From: Lentzea nigeriaca
Lineage (GTDB): Bacteria; Actinomycetota; Actinomycetes; Mycobacteriales; Pseudonocardiaceae
Assembly: GCF_016907955.1 (NCBI RefSeq)
Contig: NZ_JAFBCX010000001.1
Location: forward strand, 186,001 to 250,000
Direction of reading: 5' to 3'
DNA: 64,000 nucleotides
Under the pieces are notes generated by a model that was not told where the DNA came from, made no database searches, and was given only the letters and a program-made list of their open reading frames with translations. Of the stretch, positions 6,762 to 15,274 are shown one piece after another; position 1 is the first letter of the stretch; every line of letters starts with the position of its first letter. Made by a program: the position numbers and the translations under genes.

Positions 6762-7987
6762 CGAGTTTCACCGAACGGCTCGCACTCCCGTCGTTCCGCG
6801 GCCACGGCGGCCTCGTTGCCGCACTGGCCGTGGACAGCATCGGTACGGGCCTGTTCCTGCCGTTCGGCGTCGTGTACTTCCTCTACACCACGTCGCTGCC
6901 GCTGCCGGTGATCGGCGCGGGCCTCACCGCGGCCAGACTGCTCGCGCTCCCGGCCTCGATCGTGGCCGGGCCGCTGATCGACAGGTTCGGCGCCAGGACC
7001 GTGCTGGCGGCGGGCAACCTGGTGAGCTGCTTCGCCTTCGCGGGCTATCTGTTGGTGAGCAACACTTGGCAGCTCGTGCTGGCGGCATTCCTCGCGAGCG
7101 TCGGCCAGACGACGTTCTGGACCGCCTCCCGCGCGCTGGTCGGCGCGGCCATCCAGCCCGACCAGCGCTCGTCGTGGTTCGCACTCCAGACGATGACCCG
7201 CAACGCCGGTTACGGCCTCGGCGGCCTGATCGGTGCCGCCGCCGTCGGTTCCGGCAGCCGCTGGGTGTACCTGGCGTTCGCCGCGGCCAACGCGCTGAGC
7301 TTCCTGCTCGCCGCACTCCTGGTGCTGCGCTGGAAGATGCCGGCGGTCGCCACCGCCTCCACCGGCGCGCCACCAGAACGCTCCGGGTACCGCCAGCTCT
7401 TCCGCGACCGCGCCCTGCTCCTGGTCACACTGGTGAACCTGGCGTTCGTCATGTGCGCCAACGTGCTGACCGTGCTGCTCGTCGTCTACGTGACGACCGT
7501 GCTGCACCAACCAGCCTGGCTGGGCGGCGCGCTGTTCACCGTGAACACGATCATGGTGTCGACGTTGCAGACCATCACCACGCGCAGCGTCCGCAAGGTG
7601 AGTCACGCCGGTGTGCTGCGCGCCGCGGCCCTGTGCTGGGCCGCATCCTTCGTGCTGCTGTGGGGTCTGACCGCATTGTCGGGCCTGGTGGTGATCATCG
7701 GCCTGTTCGTGGCGATCGTCGTGTTCACGATCGCCGAGATGCTGCAGGACCCGATCATCAACACCCTCGTCGTCGACATCGCGCCCCCGCACCTCACCGG
7801 CCGGTACGTCGCGGCCTACCAGCTGTCGTGGAGCGCGGGCAACGCCGTCGCGCCGTTCCTGCTCACCGCTCTGCTCGCGCAGGGAGTCGCGCCGTCCTGG
7901 ATCGTCATGGTGACCGTCTGCCTGCTCGCGGTGGTGACGATCGGCCGGATCAGGCCGGCGCGCTCGGTCACCGAACCCGCTTCGTGA
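6758..7987 (+). CDS. MFS transporter, probable product exporter
   Basis: 409 residues, strongly hydrophobic with about 12 predicted membrane segments. The loop between segments 2 and 3 has the MFS signature (PLIDRFGARTVL), and the second half shows VVYVTTVLHQPAW-type helices typical of drug/metabolite efflux MFS proteins. The ATG overlaps the dioxygenase stop. As the last gene of the ATP-grasp operon it most likely exports the product and gives self-resistance; uptake of a precursor is possible. The C-terminus overlaps the end of an opposite-strand gene remnant. Confidence 0.85.
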   Translation: MTSFTERLALPSFRGHGGLVAALAVDSIGTGLFLPFGVVYFLYTTSLPLPVIGAGLTAARLLALPASIVAGPLIDRFGARTVLAAGNLVSCFAFAGYLLVSNTWQLVLAAFLASVGQTTFWTASRALVGAAIQPDQRSSWFALQTMTRNAGYGLGGLIGAAAVGSGSRWVYLAFAAANALSFLLAALLVLRWKMPAVATASTGAPPERSGYRQLFRDRALLLVTLVNLAFVMCANVLTVLLVVYVTTVLHQPAWLGGALFTVNTIMVSTLQTITTRSVRKVSHAGVLRAAALCWAASFVLLWGLTALSGLVVIIGLFVAIVVFTIAEMLQDPIINTLVVDIAPPHLTGRYVAAYQLSWSAGNAVAPFLLTALLAQGVAPSWIVMVTVCLLAVVTIGRIRPARSVTEPAS

Positions 7988-8165
7988 CCCGCTGCCGCGG
8001 CAGGTCGGCGGTGGTCTCGTCGGCGGGCAGCCAGGCACGACGGAGGCGCTCGCGGGCCTCATTCACGGACAGGGAGGTAGTGGGCTGCCCGACCGTGTGC
8101 TGATACTTGGCGTCATAGGCCCTGGCCCAGACGCCTGCAGCCTGCGGCCGCGGAACCAGTGCCGA
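7968..8165 (-). pseudogene. Possible 3' gene remnant on the minus strand
   Basis: Reading the minus strand, a frame one base ahead of the dehydratase stop stays open for about 60 codons with strongly GC-biased third positions. It includes the stretches GVWARAYDAKYQ and NEARERLRRAW and ends at a TGA opposite 7968-7970. There is no convincing start (only a GTG 31 codons from the end) and no family I recognise. It may be the tail of a decayed gene, or an extension of the dehydratase lost by a frameshift. Otherwise the 190 bp between the convergent genes holds nothing obvious. Confidence 0.25.
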
Positions 8166-8178
8166 GAGGTTGTGGCGG

Positions 8179-10011
8179 TCACCGGTCCGGGCCGCTCGCG
8201 CTCACTCCCCGCGGCGCGCTGTCCGCTGTCGTGCGGAGACTGCGGTGCGCCGCCATCCGCACCGGCGCGTTGACGGAGCCGATGCCGCGGTAGCCGCCGA
8301 CGCGTTGCGTGACCTCGAAGAACACCCGTGATCCGATCATGGGTGTGGAGAAGTGGAAGAACTCGCCGCCCTCGTCGCGGTCGTAGAGCAGGTCGAACTC
8401 CCGCAGCTCCGCGAGCAGCTCCTCGGGCAGGGCCAGCCGCGCTTCGAGATCGTCGTAGTAGTTGTCCGGAATGGACAGTGCCGCGCCACCGCGGGCGCGG
8501 AACGCCTTGGCGGTGGCGAAGATGTCGTCCGTGGCGAAGGCGATGTGCTGCGGGTCCGGCACGTGTGGCGCCCACTCGCCGCGCCGCAGCAGCGGCCGGG
8601 TGAGCACCAGGTGCACGCCGCCGTTTCCGAGTGAACGGCTGCGCACCAGGCCGAACGGAGCGGCGTACTCGGTGTCGTCACGGGGGCGCAGCCCCAGGAC
8701 GGACCGGTAGAACAGCGCCACCTCGTCGAACCGGTCGAACGGCTGGGCGAGTGCGATGTGGTCGATGCCGGTCAGTCCGATGCCGTCGTCCTCCGCCTCC
8801 ACGGTCGGCAGGAACGCTGTCAGCCACTCGTCGCCCTGCGGGCAGAACGCCACGGACAGTCCGTCCGGGTCGGCGACCGCGGTCGTGCCCGTGCCGACGT
8901 CCGGAGACAGTTGCGGGGCGAGCAGGGCGACGGCGCGGCGCGCGGACGCCGCCGGATCCGTGCTCTCCAGACCCAGCCCGCTGATCTCGGCGCCGCCCGG
9001 GGTGGTGGCGGTGGACGAGACCAGCAGGGTCGCGGCACCCTGCCGCCACATCCGCACCGGGCTGGTGCGGTGGTTGGCATGATGGGTGAAACCCAGCGCT
9101 GCCAGGGATTCGGCGACCTCGACCGCGGAGTCGTGGTGCACCGCCAGCCGGGCGAAGGCGGTCGCGGTCAGCCCGGCCGCCGCCGGGAGCACTGAGCTTT
9201 CCCCACCGGCGCAACGGTCCTGCAGGTCGAGCAGGGAGCGCATGGCGTCCACGGCCGTGCTGCCGGGATCGGCCTGGCGGTACACGTCGTTGAAGACCTC
9301 CAGCGAGATCGGGCCTTGGTAACCGGTGCGCCACACGAGGTTCGTGAAACCGGTCAGGTCGAAGGCGCCCTGGCCGGGGAACAGGCGGTGGTGCCTGCTC
9401 CACTGCAGCACGTCCATGTCCAGGTGTGGTGCGTCCGCCAGCTGGACGAAGAACAGCTCGCGCCCCGGCACTTCGGCGATGCCGGTCACGTCCGGGGTTC
9501 GTGACAGCACGTGGAAGCTGTCCAGGCACAAGCCGAGTGCGGGGTGGCCGGCTGCGCGCACGATGCGCCAGGAGTGCTCCCAGGTGTTGACGAACCGGCC
9601 CCAGGCCAGCGCCTCGTAGGCGATGCGGATGCCGTGCTGTGCCGCCCGGTCGGCCAGCGCGTGCAGTTGCTCGGCGGCGAGATCGTCGTCGTCCAGAGCG
9701 TCGGGGGACACCGACGAGCAGACCAGGAGCAGGTCCGCGCCCAGCTCGCCCATGAGCTCGAACTTGCGTTCCGCCCGGCGCAGGTTCGTCGCGAGAACCT
9801 GCGGCGGGACGGCTTCGAAGTCGCGGAACGGTTGGTACAGCTCGATCGACAGGCCCAGGTCTGCGCACCGGGCCCGGATCTCCGAGGGTGACCACGGGCT
9901 CGCGATGAGGTCGTTCTCGAAGATCTCCACGCCGTCGAACCCGGCCCGTGCCGCGGCGGCGAGCTTCTCCTCGAGGGTTCCGGACAGACAGACGGTGGCG
10001 ATTGAGCGCAA
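8179..10011 (-). CDS. qsuB: 3-dehydroshikimate dehydratase, QsuB-type fusion
   Basis: 610 residues. Converts 3-dehydroshikimate to protocatechuate, the step that feeds quinate/shikimate into aromatic catabolism. Residues 1-280 form a sugar-phosphate isomerase-like TIM barrel (GFDGVEIFEND, YEALAWG, LCLDSFHVL, SLEVFND carry the metal ligands). Residues 290-600 resemble a 4-hydroxyphenylpyruvate-dioxygenase/VOC module (GIDHIALAQP, PQHIAFATDD, FEVTQRVGGY). This two-part layout and length match the QsuB/QuiC enzymes of corynebacteria and pseudomonads. The TTG start has GAGGAAGAAG upstream. It lies 19 bp downstream of, and likely in one transcript with, the MHS transporter gene on the same strand. 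Confidence 0.9.
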   Translation of the reverse strand: MRSIATVCLSGTLEEKLAAAARAGFDGVEIFENDLIASPWSPSEIRARCADLGLSIELYQPFRDFEAVPPQVLATNLRRAERKFELMGELGADLLLVCSSVSPDALDDDDLAAEQLHALADRAAQHGIRIAYEALAWGRFVNTWEHSWRIVRAAGHPALGLCLDSFHVLSRTPDVTGIAEVPGRELFFVQLADAPHLDMDVLQWSRHHRLFPGQGAFDLTGFTNLVWRTGYQGPISLEVFNDVYRQADPGSTAVDAMRSLLDLQDRCAGGESSVLPAAAGLTATAFARLAVHHDSAVEVAESLAALGFTHHANHRTSPVRMWRQGAATLLVSSTATTPGGAEISGLGLESTDPAASARRAVALLAPQLSPDVGTGTTAVADPDGLSVAFCPQGDEWLTAFLPTVEAEDDGIGLTGIDHIALAQPFDRFDEVALFYRSVLGLRPRDDTEYAAPFGLVRSRSLGNGGVHLVLTRPLLRRGEWAPHVPDPQHIAFATDDIFATAKAFRARGGAALSIPDNYYDDLEARLALPEELLAELREFDLLYDRDEGGEFFHFSTPMIGSRVFFEVTQRVGGYRGIGSVNAPVRMAAHRSLRTTADSAPRGVSASGPDR

Positions 10012-10030
10012 GGCGGTGCTTCTTCCTCGG

Positions 10031-11413
10031 TCAGGCGGACACGGCGGTGCGGAGCCGGTCGTACTCCTCGCGGGCCAACGGTTCGGCGGTCTTGACGCCG
10101 AGGTCCTCGGTGCGCAGCCGGTAGGTCTCGCGCGCGCTGAACGCGGCGATCGCGGCGATGACCGCGCAGCCGAAGGTGAAGCTGCCGACGATGAGGGGCA
10201 CGTTCGCTCCGGGCGGCGCGACGACGGCGTAGAGGGTGGGCAGGAACGCCGTGATCGCGGTGCCGAGGTTCTGGGAGACCGCGAACCCGGTGACGCGCGT
10301 CTTCGCGGGGAAGAGTTCCTGGTAGAAGGACGGGAAGACCGCGTTGTAGCCCTGGTAGACCATTCCCCACATGAGCATCGCGAGGATGAAGCTGAGGGTG
10401 GTGTTGCCCTCGCTGATCGCCCAGAGGTAGGCGTAGGACAGCGCTCCGGAGCTCAGGGCACCGACGATGATGCACGGCCTGCGGCCGATCTTGTCGGACA
10501 GGTTGCCGACGAACGGGATGAGCGCCACGGCGACGGCGTTGCCGGCGACGGAGATCCACAGCAGCGTGGTGGTGCTCATGCCCACGCCGTAGGCCTTGCT
10601 GGTGGCGTAGGTCGCGCCGAACACCGTCGTGGCGACGGGGACGACGTTCATCAACGCCATGCAGACGACGCGCAGCATGTCGGAGCCGTTCTCCCGCACC
10701 GCGAGCACGATCGGCGCCTTCGGGGTGGCGTCGTGCGCCTTCTCCTCCTGGAACACCGGCGTCTCGTCGACCCGGCGCCGGATCACGTAACCGGCCACGA
10801 CCACCACGACGCTGAGCAGGAACGGGATCCGCCAGCCCCACGACTCGAAGTCCGCCTTCGGCAGGATCGCGGCCAGCGGCAGGAACACCGCGGCGGCGAG
10901 GATCTGCCCGGCCTGCACGCCCTGGAGCGCGAAGCTCGCGTAGAAGCCGCGGCGGCCCGGCGGGGCGTGCTCGCCGATCATCGTGCTGGCGCCGGAGATC
11001 TCACCGCCGACGGCGAAGCCCTGGATCAGCCGCAGGACCACCAGCAGCGCGGGCGCGAGGACGCCGACCGAGGAGTACGTCGGCAGCAGGGCGACGAGGA
11101 AGGTCGACAGGCCCATCATCAGCATGCACAGGATCAGCACGTTCTTGCGTCCGTGCCGATCGCCCCAGTGACCCAGCACGAAGGCGCCGATGGGCCGGGC
11201 GACGTAGCCGACGCCGAAGGTGGCGAGCGAGGCGACGATGGCGACGGTCGGGTTGCCCTTGGGGAAGAAGATCGACGGGAACACCAGTGCCGCTGCCTGG
11301 GCGTAGATGAAGAAGTCGTAGTACTCCAGCGCACTGCCGAACCACCCGCTCGCGGCGGCTGCGCGCGGCGCTCGTTTCGTGGCGGCGGGCGAGCTCGATG
11401 TCGAGGTTTCCAC
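10031..11413 (-). CDS. MHS-family MFS transporter, probable shikimate/quinate uptake
   Basis: 460 residues from a GTG with AAAGGAG at the right spacing; the open frame runs 18 codons further upstream, but that part lies over an operator palindrome. The metabolite:H+ symporter features are clear: [11 protein letters not shown] at the N-terminus, GHWGDRHGRKNVL in loop 2-3, QGFAVGGE and about 12 hydrophobic segments. The MHS group includes the shikimate importer ShiA and QsuA-like proteins. Co-directional linkage to the dehydroshikimate dehydratase supports shikimate or quinate uptake. Transcription would start in the operator-rich region shared with the divergent dehydrogenase gene. Confidence 0.85.
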   Translation of the reverse strand: METSTSSSPAATKRAPRAAAASGWFGSALEYYDFFIYAQAAALVFPSIFFPKGNPTVAIVASLATFGVGYVARPIGAFVLGHWGDRHGRKNVLILCMLMMGLSTFLVALLPTYSSVGVLAPALLVVLRLIQGFAVGGEISGASTMIGEHAPPGRRGFYASFALQGVQAGQILAAAVFLPLAAILPKADFESWGWRIPFLLSVVVVVAGYVIRRRVDETPVFQEEKAHDATPKAPIVLAVRENGSDMLRVVCMALMNVVPVATTVFGATYATSKAYGVGMSTTTLLWISVAGNAVAVALIPFVGNLSDKIGRRPCIIVGALSSGALSYAYLWAISEGNTTLSFILAMLMWGMVYQGYNAVFPSFYQELFPAKTRVTGFAVSQNLGTAITAFLPTLYAVVAPPGANVPLIVGSFTFGCAVIAAIAAFSARETYRLRTEDLGVKTAEPLAREEYDRLRTAVSA

Positions 11414-11452
11414 GGGCTTCTCCTTTGAAGCGCGGTCGATGTACCTGTGCTT

Positions 11453-11467
11453 GTGCGCTATGCGCAC
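11453..11467. promoter_or_regulatory. IclR-type operator palindrome upstream of the transporter
   Basis: GTGCGC-TAT-GCGCAC is a perfect 6+3+6 palindrome located 40 bp before the transporter start. A second palindrome, TGCGCATGCGCA, follows at 11480-11491. Degenerate half sites (TGTGCGCATA at 11617-11626 and GTGCGCATG at 11637-11645) lie near the start of the divergent dehydrogenase gene. The same core occurs at the start of the nearby iclR gene (13428-13444), which is the likely regulator. Confidence 0.6.
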
Positions 11468-11666
11468 GAACGTTTTTGATGCGCATGCGCACGGTAGGTT
11501 GCGTTCTGCCTCACAGTCAACAGTTAGAATCCTGGTAGTTGACCATGCGTCCGACGCCCTACCGCACTTCTCGGGGTAGCCGACCAGCTCTCGAGAGTGC
11601 AGAATCTAGGGAGATTTGTGCGCATAGTGCTCATGAGTGCGCATGGCGACGAAGGGAAGTGGTGCG

Positions 11667-12641
11667 GTGAAGGCCGCTGCGTTGGTCAGTCCGGGGCACG
11701 TGGAGATCGTCGACATCGAAGAACCGCGCTGCGGCGCGGACGACGTGCTGGTGCGCATGCTCGCCGTCGGCCTGTGCGGGTCCGACCTCACCGTTCACTC
11801 GGGCACCAGGACGGTGCCCGCGACGCCGTGGGTGCTCGGCCACGAGGGTGTCGGCGAGGTTGTCGCGGTGGGTGAGCGAGTGCGCGACCGCCGGGTCGGG
11901 CAGCGAGTGGCGATCGAACCCAACTACTGCTGCTTCACGTGCCCACCGTGCCGTGCCGGTTTCACCTCGGCGTGCACCGACCGGGTCGTCATCGGGATCA
12001 ACACACCGGGGTTGCTCGCGGAACGCGTCGCCGTCCCCGCCGAGTTCACCTTTCCCGCCGCCGCGCACGTCACTCTCGCGGACCTCGTCTGCGCCGAACC
12101 ACTGACCGTGGCACGGGCCGCGATCCGCCGTTCCGGTATCGCGGCGGGGGACTCGTGCCTCGTCGTCGGCACCGGCTCGCAGGGCTTGTTCCTGTGCATG
12201 GCACTGTCGGACCTAGGCATCACGCCGCACGTGCTGGAGCCACATGAGGGACGCCGGGACCTCGCCGTGTCATTGGGAGCCGTGGTCGCCGGCGATTCGT
12301 CGGCGGGGTTCCGGTTCCTCTTCGAGACCTCCGGCGTGCCGGAAGCCCTGCCCCCTGCCCTGGAACGGCTCGCGCCAGGCGGCACCGCCGTCCTGATCGG
12401 CCTCAGCGCCCGGCCGCTGGGCGTCGCGATGTCCGCGGTCGTCTACCGCCAGCTCACCCTCATCGGCTCGCTCATCTACGACCACCCGTCCGACTTCGCC
12501 GGCACCGTCGCCGCACTGGAGAACGGCAAGGTCACGCCGTCCCTCGTGCTCGGCGCGGCGTTCGGGTTCGAGGAGACGGGAAACGCCTTCGACGCCGTCC
12601 GTTCGACTCCCGGCAAGTGCTGGATCGACCTGACCGCGTGA
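11667..12641 (+). CDS. Zinc-dependent MDR alcohol dehydrogenase
   Basis: About 324 residues from the GTG at 11667, chosen because AAGGGAAG sits just upstream; GTG 11637 and ATG 11643 are in-frame alternatives. Medium-chain dehydrogenase/reductase features: catalytic zinc residues in GLCGSD and GHEGVGE, a complete structural-zinc lobe with C-x2-C-x2-C-x7-C spacing, and the nucleotide-binding VVGTGSQG. It oxidises a secondary or polyol alcohol with NAD(P). It is divergent from the shikimate-type transporter, shares its operator region and faces an IclR gene, so it probably acts on quinate, shikimate or a related cyclitol. The exact substrate is inferred only from context. Confidence 0.8.
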   Translation: MKAAALVSPGHVEIVDIEEPRCGADDVLVRMLAVGLCGSDLTVHSGTRTVPATPWVLGHEGVGEVVAVGERVRDRRVGQRVAIEPNYCCFTCPPCRAGFTSACTDRVVIGINTPGLLAERVAVPAEFTFPAAAHVTLADLVCAEPLTVARAAIRRSGIAAGDSCLVVGTGSQGLFLCMALSDLGITPHVLEPHEGRRDLAVSLGAVVAGDSSAGFRFLFETSGVPEALPPALERLAPGGTAVLIGLSARPLGVAMSAVVYRQLTLIGSLIYDHPSDFAGTVAALENGKVTPSLVLGAAFGFEETGNAFDAVRSTPGKCWIDLTA

Positions 12642-13436
12642 TCAGGCCAGTCCCATCATGTCGGCCTCGATCATCCGGACCGTGCGCAGGATCGCGGGCA
12701 CGTACTCGCGCTCGACCTCCTGCGGCGTCATCCGGCCCGCGTGCACCGAGACGTTGGCCGCGGCGATCACGGCGCCGGCCCGGTCGCGCACCGGGGCGGC
12801 GGCTCCGCGCAGGCCCGCTTCCAGCTCGGCCTCCACCAGGGCCCAGCCCTGCTCCCGCGTCCTGTCGATCTCCTGCCGCAGCGCGTCGACCGAGCGCACC
12901 GTGCGGTCGGTCTTGCTCTCCAGGCGCAGCCGTGCCAGGTAGTCCTCGAGCTGCTGCTCCGGCAGACCGGCCAGCAGCACGCGCCCCATCGAGGTCGGAT
13001 ACGCCTCGAACCGGGTGCCGATGTTGATGCGCACCGTCGCGACGCGGGAGCTGGGGATCAGTGCGACGTAGACGATCTCGTCGCCGTCGAGCACGGCGAG
13101 CGCCGCGGTCTCGTTCAGATCGCCCGCCAGCTTGCGCAGGTGCGGCAGTGCGATCTCCGGCAGCGACAGGCCGGACAGGTAGGCGTAGCCGAGCTCGAGC
13201 ACGCGCGGAGTGAGCTGGAAATCGCGTGCTTCCGCCCGCACGTAGCCGAGATCCGCGAGGGTGAGCAGCAGGCGTCGTGCGGTCGCCCGGTCCAGGCCGG
13301 TCGCCCGCGCGACGTCCGCGAGCGACTGCGATGGACGATCAGCGCTGAAGGAACGCATCACCGACAGCGCCCGCGCCACCGACTGGACGAAGTGCGGCCC
13401 GCGATCCTCTCCGGTCGGCCGCTCGCTTGTGCGCAT
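12642..13436 (-). CDS. IclR-family transcriptional regulator (first copy)
   Basis: 264 residues from the ATG at 13436; an upstream in-frame GTG at 13451 is also possible. The N-terminal winged helix shows SLADVARATGLDRATARRLL and the C-terminal effector domain shows ALAVLDGDEIVYVA, YPTSMGRVLLAG and AAPVRDRAGAVIAA, all typical of PcaR/PobR-like IclR proteins that sense aromatic or shikimate-type acids. A 17-bp palindrome covers its start codon, so autoregulation is likely. No Shine-Dalgarno sequence is seen before either start. It ends immediately against the dehydrogenase gene on the other strand. The likely regulon is the transporter, dehydratase and dehydrogenase genes. Confidence 0.85.
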   Translation of the reverse strand: MRTSERPTGEDRGPHFVQSVARALSVMRSFSADRPSQSLADVARATGLDRATARRLLLTLADLGYVRAEARDFQLTPRVLELGYAYLSGLSLPEIALPHLRKLAGDLNETAALAVLDGDEIVYVALIPSSRVATVRINIGTRFEAYPTSMGRVLLAGLPEQQLEDYLARLRLESKTDRTVRSVDALRQEIDRTREQGWALVEAELEAGLRGAAAPVRDRAGAVIAAANVSVHAGRMTPQEVEREYVPAILRTVRMIEADMMGLA

Positions 13437-13444
13437 AGCGCACA
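13428..13444. promoter_or_regulatory. 17-bp operator over the iclR start codon
   Basis: TGTGCGCATAGCGCACA has perfect 7-bp arms around ATA. The centre coincides with the ATG of the iclR gene read from the minus strand. The arms match those of the palindrome at 11453-11467, which supports a single regulator binding both and repressing its own gene. Confidence 0.6.
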
Positions 13445-13495
13445 CTAACACGACAGCTGATCAGATGGCTTCGCTGGCCGTGCGTGAGCAGACCT

Positions 13496-13537
13496 GTTGG
13501 TAGTAGATACGCGCTCGATGATCATGAGTTGGTAGTA
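13496..13537. repeat. 10-bp direct repeat upstream of iclR
   Basis: GTTGGTAGTA occurs at 13496-13505 and 13528-13537, a spacing of 32 bp, about three helical turns. A related CTGGTAGTTG lies at 11532-11541 between the transporter and dehydrogenase genes. The position between the two iclR genes suggests a second type of operator or activator site. Function is unproven. Confidence 0.35.
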
Positions 13538-13600
13538 CTTGCAGACGCCCAACGCCGAGGGCTGCAGCCTGTGCAAACTCCCTGACGACCGGCATTGCGC

Positions 13601-14392
13601 CTACCCCAGTCCCGCCCAGGCGCTCCCGGTCAGGCTCGGCATCCGGGCGGCCTGGCGGCCCAGCGCGATCGCCGCGGTCCGGACGGCCGGGCCGAGCGAG
13701 GAGACGTCCACCTCGCCCAGTCTCGTGCTGATCGACAACCCGGCGATCGGCTTGCCGGTGAGGTACCTGACCGGTGCGGCGGCGCAGGCGACGCCCGGTC
13801 CGGATTCCTCTGCCTCGTAAGCGATTCCGGTCTCTCGGATGGTGTCCAGTTCCTCGCGCAGCCGCCCCGCGTCAGTGATCGTGCCCGGCCCCAGCGGGCG
13901 CAGCCCGGTCTCGACGACCCGGTCGACGGCCTCGGCGCCGGCGAAGGCCAGCAGCGCCTTGCCGACAGCCGTGGCGTACGCGGGCAGCCGGCCACCGACC
14001 CGCGAACCCAGCGGCGGGGCGGTGCGGCTGCGCAGCTTGGTCACGTAGACCACGTCGGTCCCGTCGAGCACGGCGAGGTGCACGGTCTGCCGGGTGGCGC
14101 TGCGCAGGTCGGACATGCTGGCCAGGGCCAGCCTGCGCAGCTGCTGCGGTCGGGCGGCACGCTCGCCCAGTTCGAAGAACCGAAGGCCGATCCGGACGTC
14201 GTTCCCGGCGGGCTCGAGGAACTTGTACTCGATGAGCTCCCGGACGATGCGTGAGACGGTCGACGTGGCCAGCCCGGTCCGGCGGCCGAGTTCGCGGATA
14301 CCGAGCCCGTCGTCGTCCGGCCCGAACGCCCCGAAGATCAGCGACACCCGCCCGACCATCGACGGCGGGGTGTCCCGCTCACTGGCACACAT
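13601..14392 (-). CDS. IclR-family transcriptional regulator (second copy)
   Basis: 263 residues. The N-terminal helix-turn-helix reads LGIRELGRRTGLATSTVSRIV, and the ligand domain includes TVHLAVLDGTDVVYVTK, YATAVGKALLA and GVACAAAPVRYLTGKPIAGLSIS. The family controls aromatic-acid catabolism, acting as repressor or activator. It is transcribed divergently from the meta-cleavage operon beginning at 14461, with only 68 bp between, so that operon is its most likely target. An imperfect palindrome (14399-14411) sits in the shared promoter. It is clearly a distinct paralogue of the two other IclR proteins nearby. Confidence 0.85.
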   Translation of the reverse strand: MCASERDTPPSMVGRVSLIFGAFGPDDDGLGIRELGRRTGLATSTVSRIVRELIEYKFLEPAGNDVRIGLRFFELGERAARPQQLRRLALASMSDLRSATRQTVHLAVLDGTDVVYVTKLRSRTAPPLGSRVGGRLPAYATAVGKALLAFAGAEAVDRVVETGLRPLGPGTITDAGRLREELDTIRETGIAYEAEESGPGVACAAAPVRYLTGKPIAGLSISTRLGEVDVSSLGPAVRTAAIALGRQAARMPSLTGSAWAGLG

Positions 14393-14398
14393 GCTAGG

Positions 14399-14411
14399 GA
14401 CCCTGCAGGTC
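14399..14411. promoter_or_regulatory. Candidate operator between iclR and the meta-cleavage operon
   Basis: GACCCTGCAGGTC is a palindrome apart from one extra C. It lies in the 68-bp divergent promoter and could bind the second IclR protein. Only position and symmetry support this. Confidence 0.3.
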
Positions 14412-14460
14412 AGGGCCGCAGGATGTCAACCGAAGACCAGCCACCCCAGGGAGATCTCAC

Positions 14461-15273
14461 GTGAGCGCACAGCTCGGCCCCGGTGAGCGCGCGGACGCCG
14501 CCCGCCTGCTGCTGAAGGCCTACGAAACCGGAGTGCCGGTTCCTCCGCTGACCGCCACCCATCCCGGCCTGACCGTCGAGGACGCCTACGACGTGCAGCT
14601 TCGCCAGGTCGCGGAGTGGACCGCGGCGGGGCGGAAGATCGCCGGGCACAAGGTCGGGCTGACCTCCGCGGCGATCCAGCGGCAGCTGGGCGTCGACTCT
14701 CCCGACTACGGCCACCTGTTCGCCGACATGTTCCACCTGGACTCGCAGCCGATCCCGGCGGGGGAGTTCCTCAGCCCGCGGATCGAGCCGGAGATCGCCT
14801 TCGTGTTGCGCAAGCCGCTGACCGGGCCGGGCGTGACGGTCGCCCACGTGCTCGACGCGATCGCGTACGCGATCGCGTCCCTGGAGATCATCGACTCGCG
14901 GATCGAGGACTGGAAGATCACCCTGCCCGACACGATCGCCGACAACGCGTCGTCGGGCGGGGTCGTCCTCGGTGCGACGCCGGTTCCGCTCGACGGGCTC
15001 GACCTGCGCACCTGCGGGGTCGTGCTGCGGCGCAACGGCCGGATCGTGCAGACCGGCGCGGGTGGCGCGGTCCTCGGCTCGCCGGTCAACGCCCTGGTCT
15101 GGCTGGCCAACACCGTCGGCGCGCTCGGCGTGACGCTCGAAGCCGGTTCGGTCGTGCTGCCAGGGGCGCTGACCGCCGCCGTCGACGTCGGTCCCGGTGA
15201 CACCGTGACCGCCACCTTCGCCCACCTCGGCAGCGTCACCGCGACGTTCGCCGCACTGTCCGAGGAGGACTGA
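14461..15273 (+). CDS. mhpD: 2-oxopent-4-enoate hydratase
   Basis: 270 residues, fumarylacetoacetase-fold hydratase/decarboxylase superfamily. Adds water to 2-hydroxypenta-2,4-dienoate to give 4-hydroxy-2-oxovalerate in the lower meta-cleavage pathway. Visible motifs: GHKVGLTS, the acidic metal site in [22 protein letters not shown] and [11 protein letters not shown]. The GTG start follows a GGGAGA site. It begins a four-enzyme operon ending at 17987. A second superfamily member is encoded at 17208, and one of the pair should be the hydratase and the other the decarboxylase. The assignment here rests on closer resemblance to MhpD-type hydratases and on its position directly before the dehydrogenase and aldolase genes. 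Confidence 0.8.
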   Translation: MSAQLGPGERADAARLLLKAYETGVPVPPLTATHPGLTVEDAYDVQLRQVAEWTAAGRKIAGHKVGLTSAAIQRQLGVDSPDYGHLFADMFHLDSQPIPAGEFLSPRIEPEIAFVLRKPLTGPGVTVAHVLDAIAYAIASLEIIDSRIEDWKITLPDTIADNASSGGVVLGATPVPLDGLDLRTCGVVLRRNGRIVQTGAGGAVLGSPVNALVWLANTVGALGVTLEAGSVVLPGALTAAVDVGPGDTVTATFAHLGSVTATFAALSEED

Positions 15274-15274
15274 G

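Noticed and set aside
830..7987. Dapdiamide or staphyloferrin B cluster
   Set aside because: Only some families are shared; there is no SbnB/DdaB dehydrogenase, no siderophore synthetase and no NRPS-like protein in the operon.
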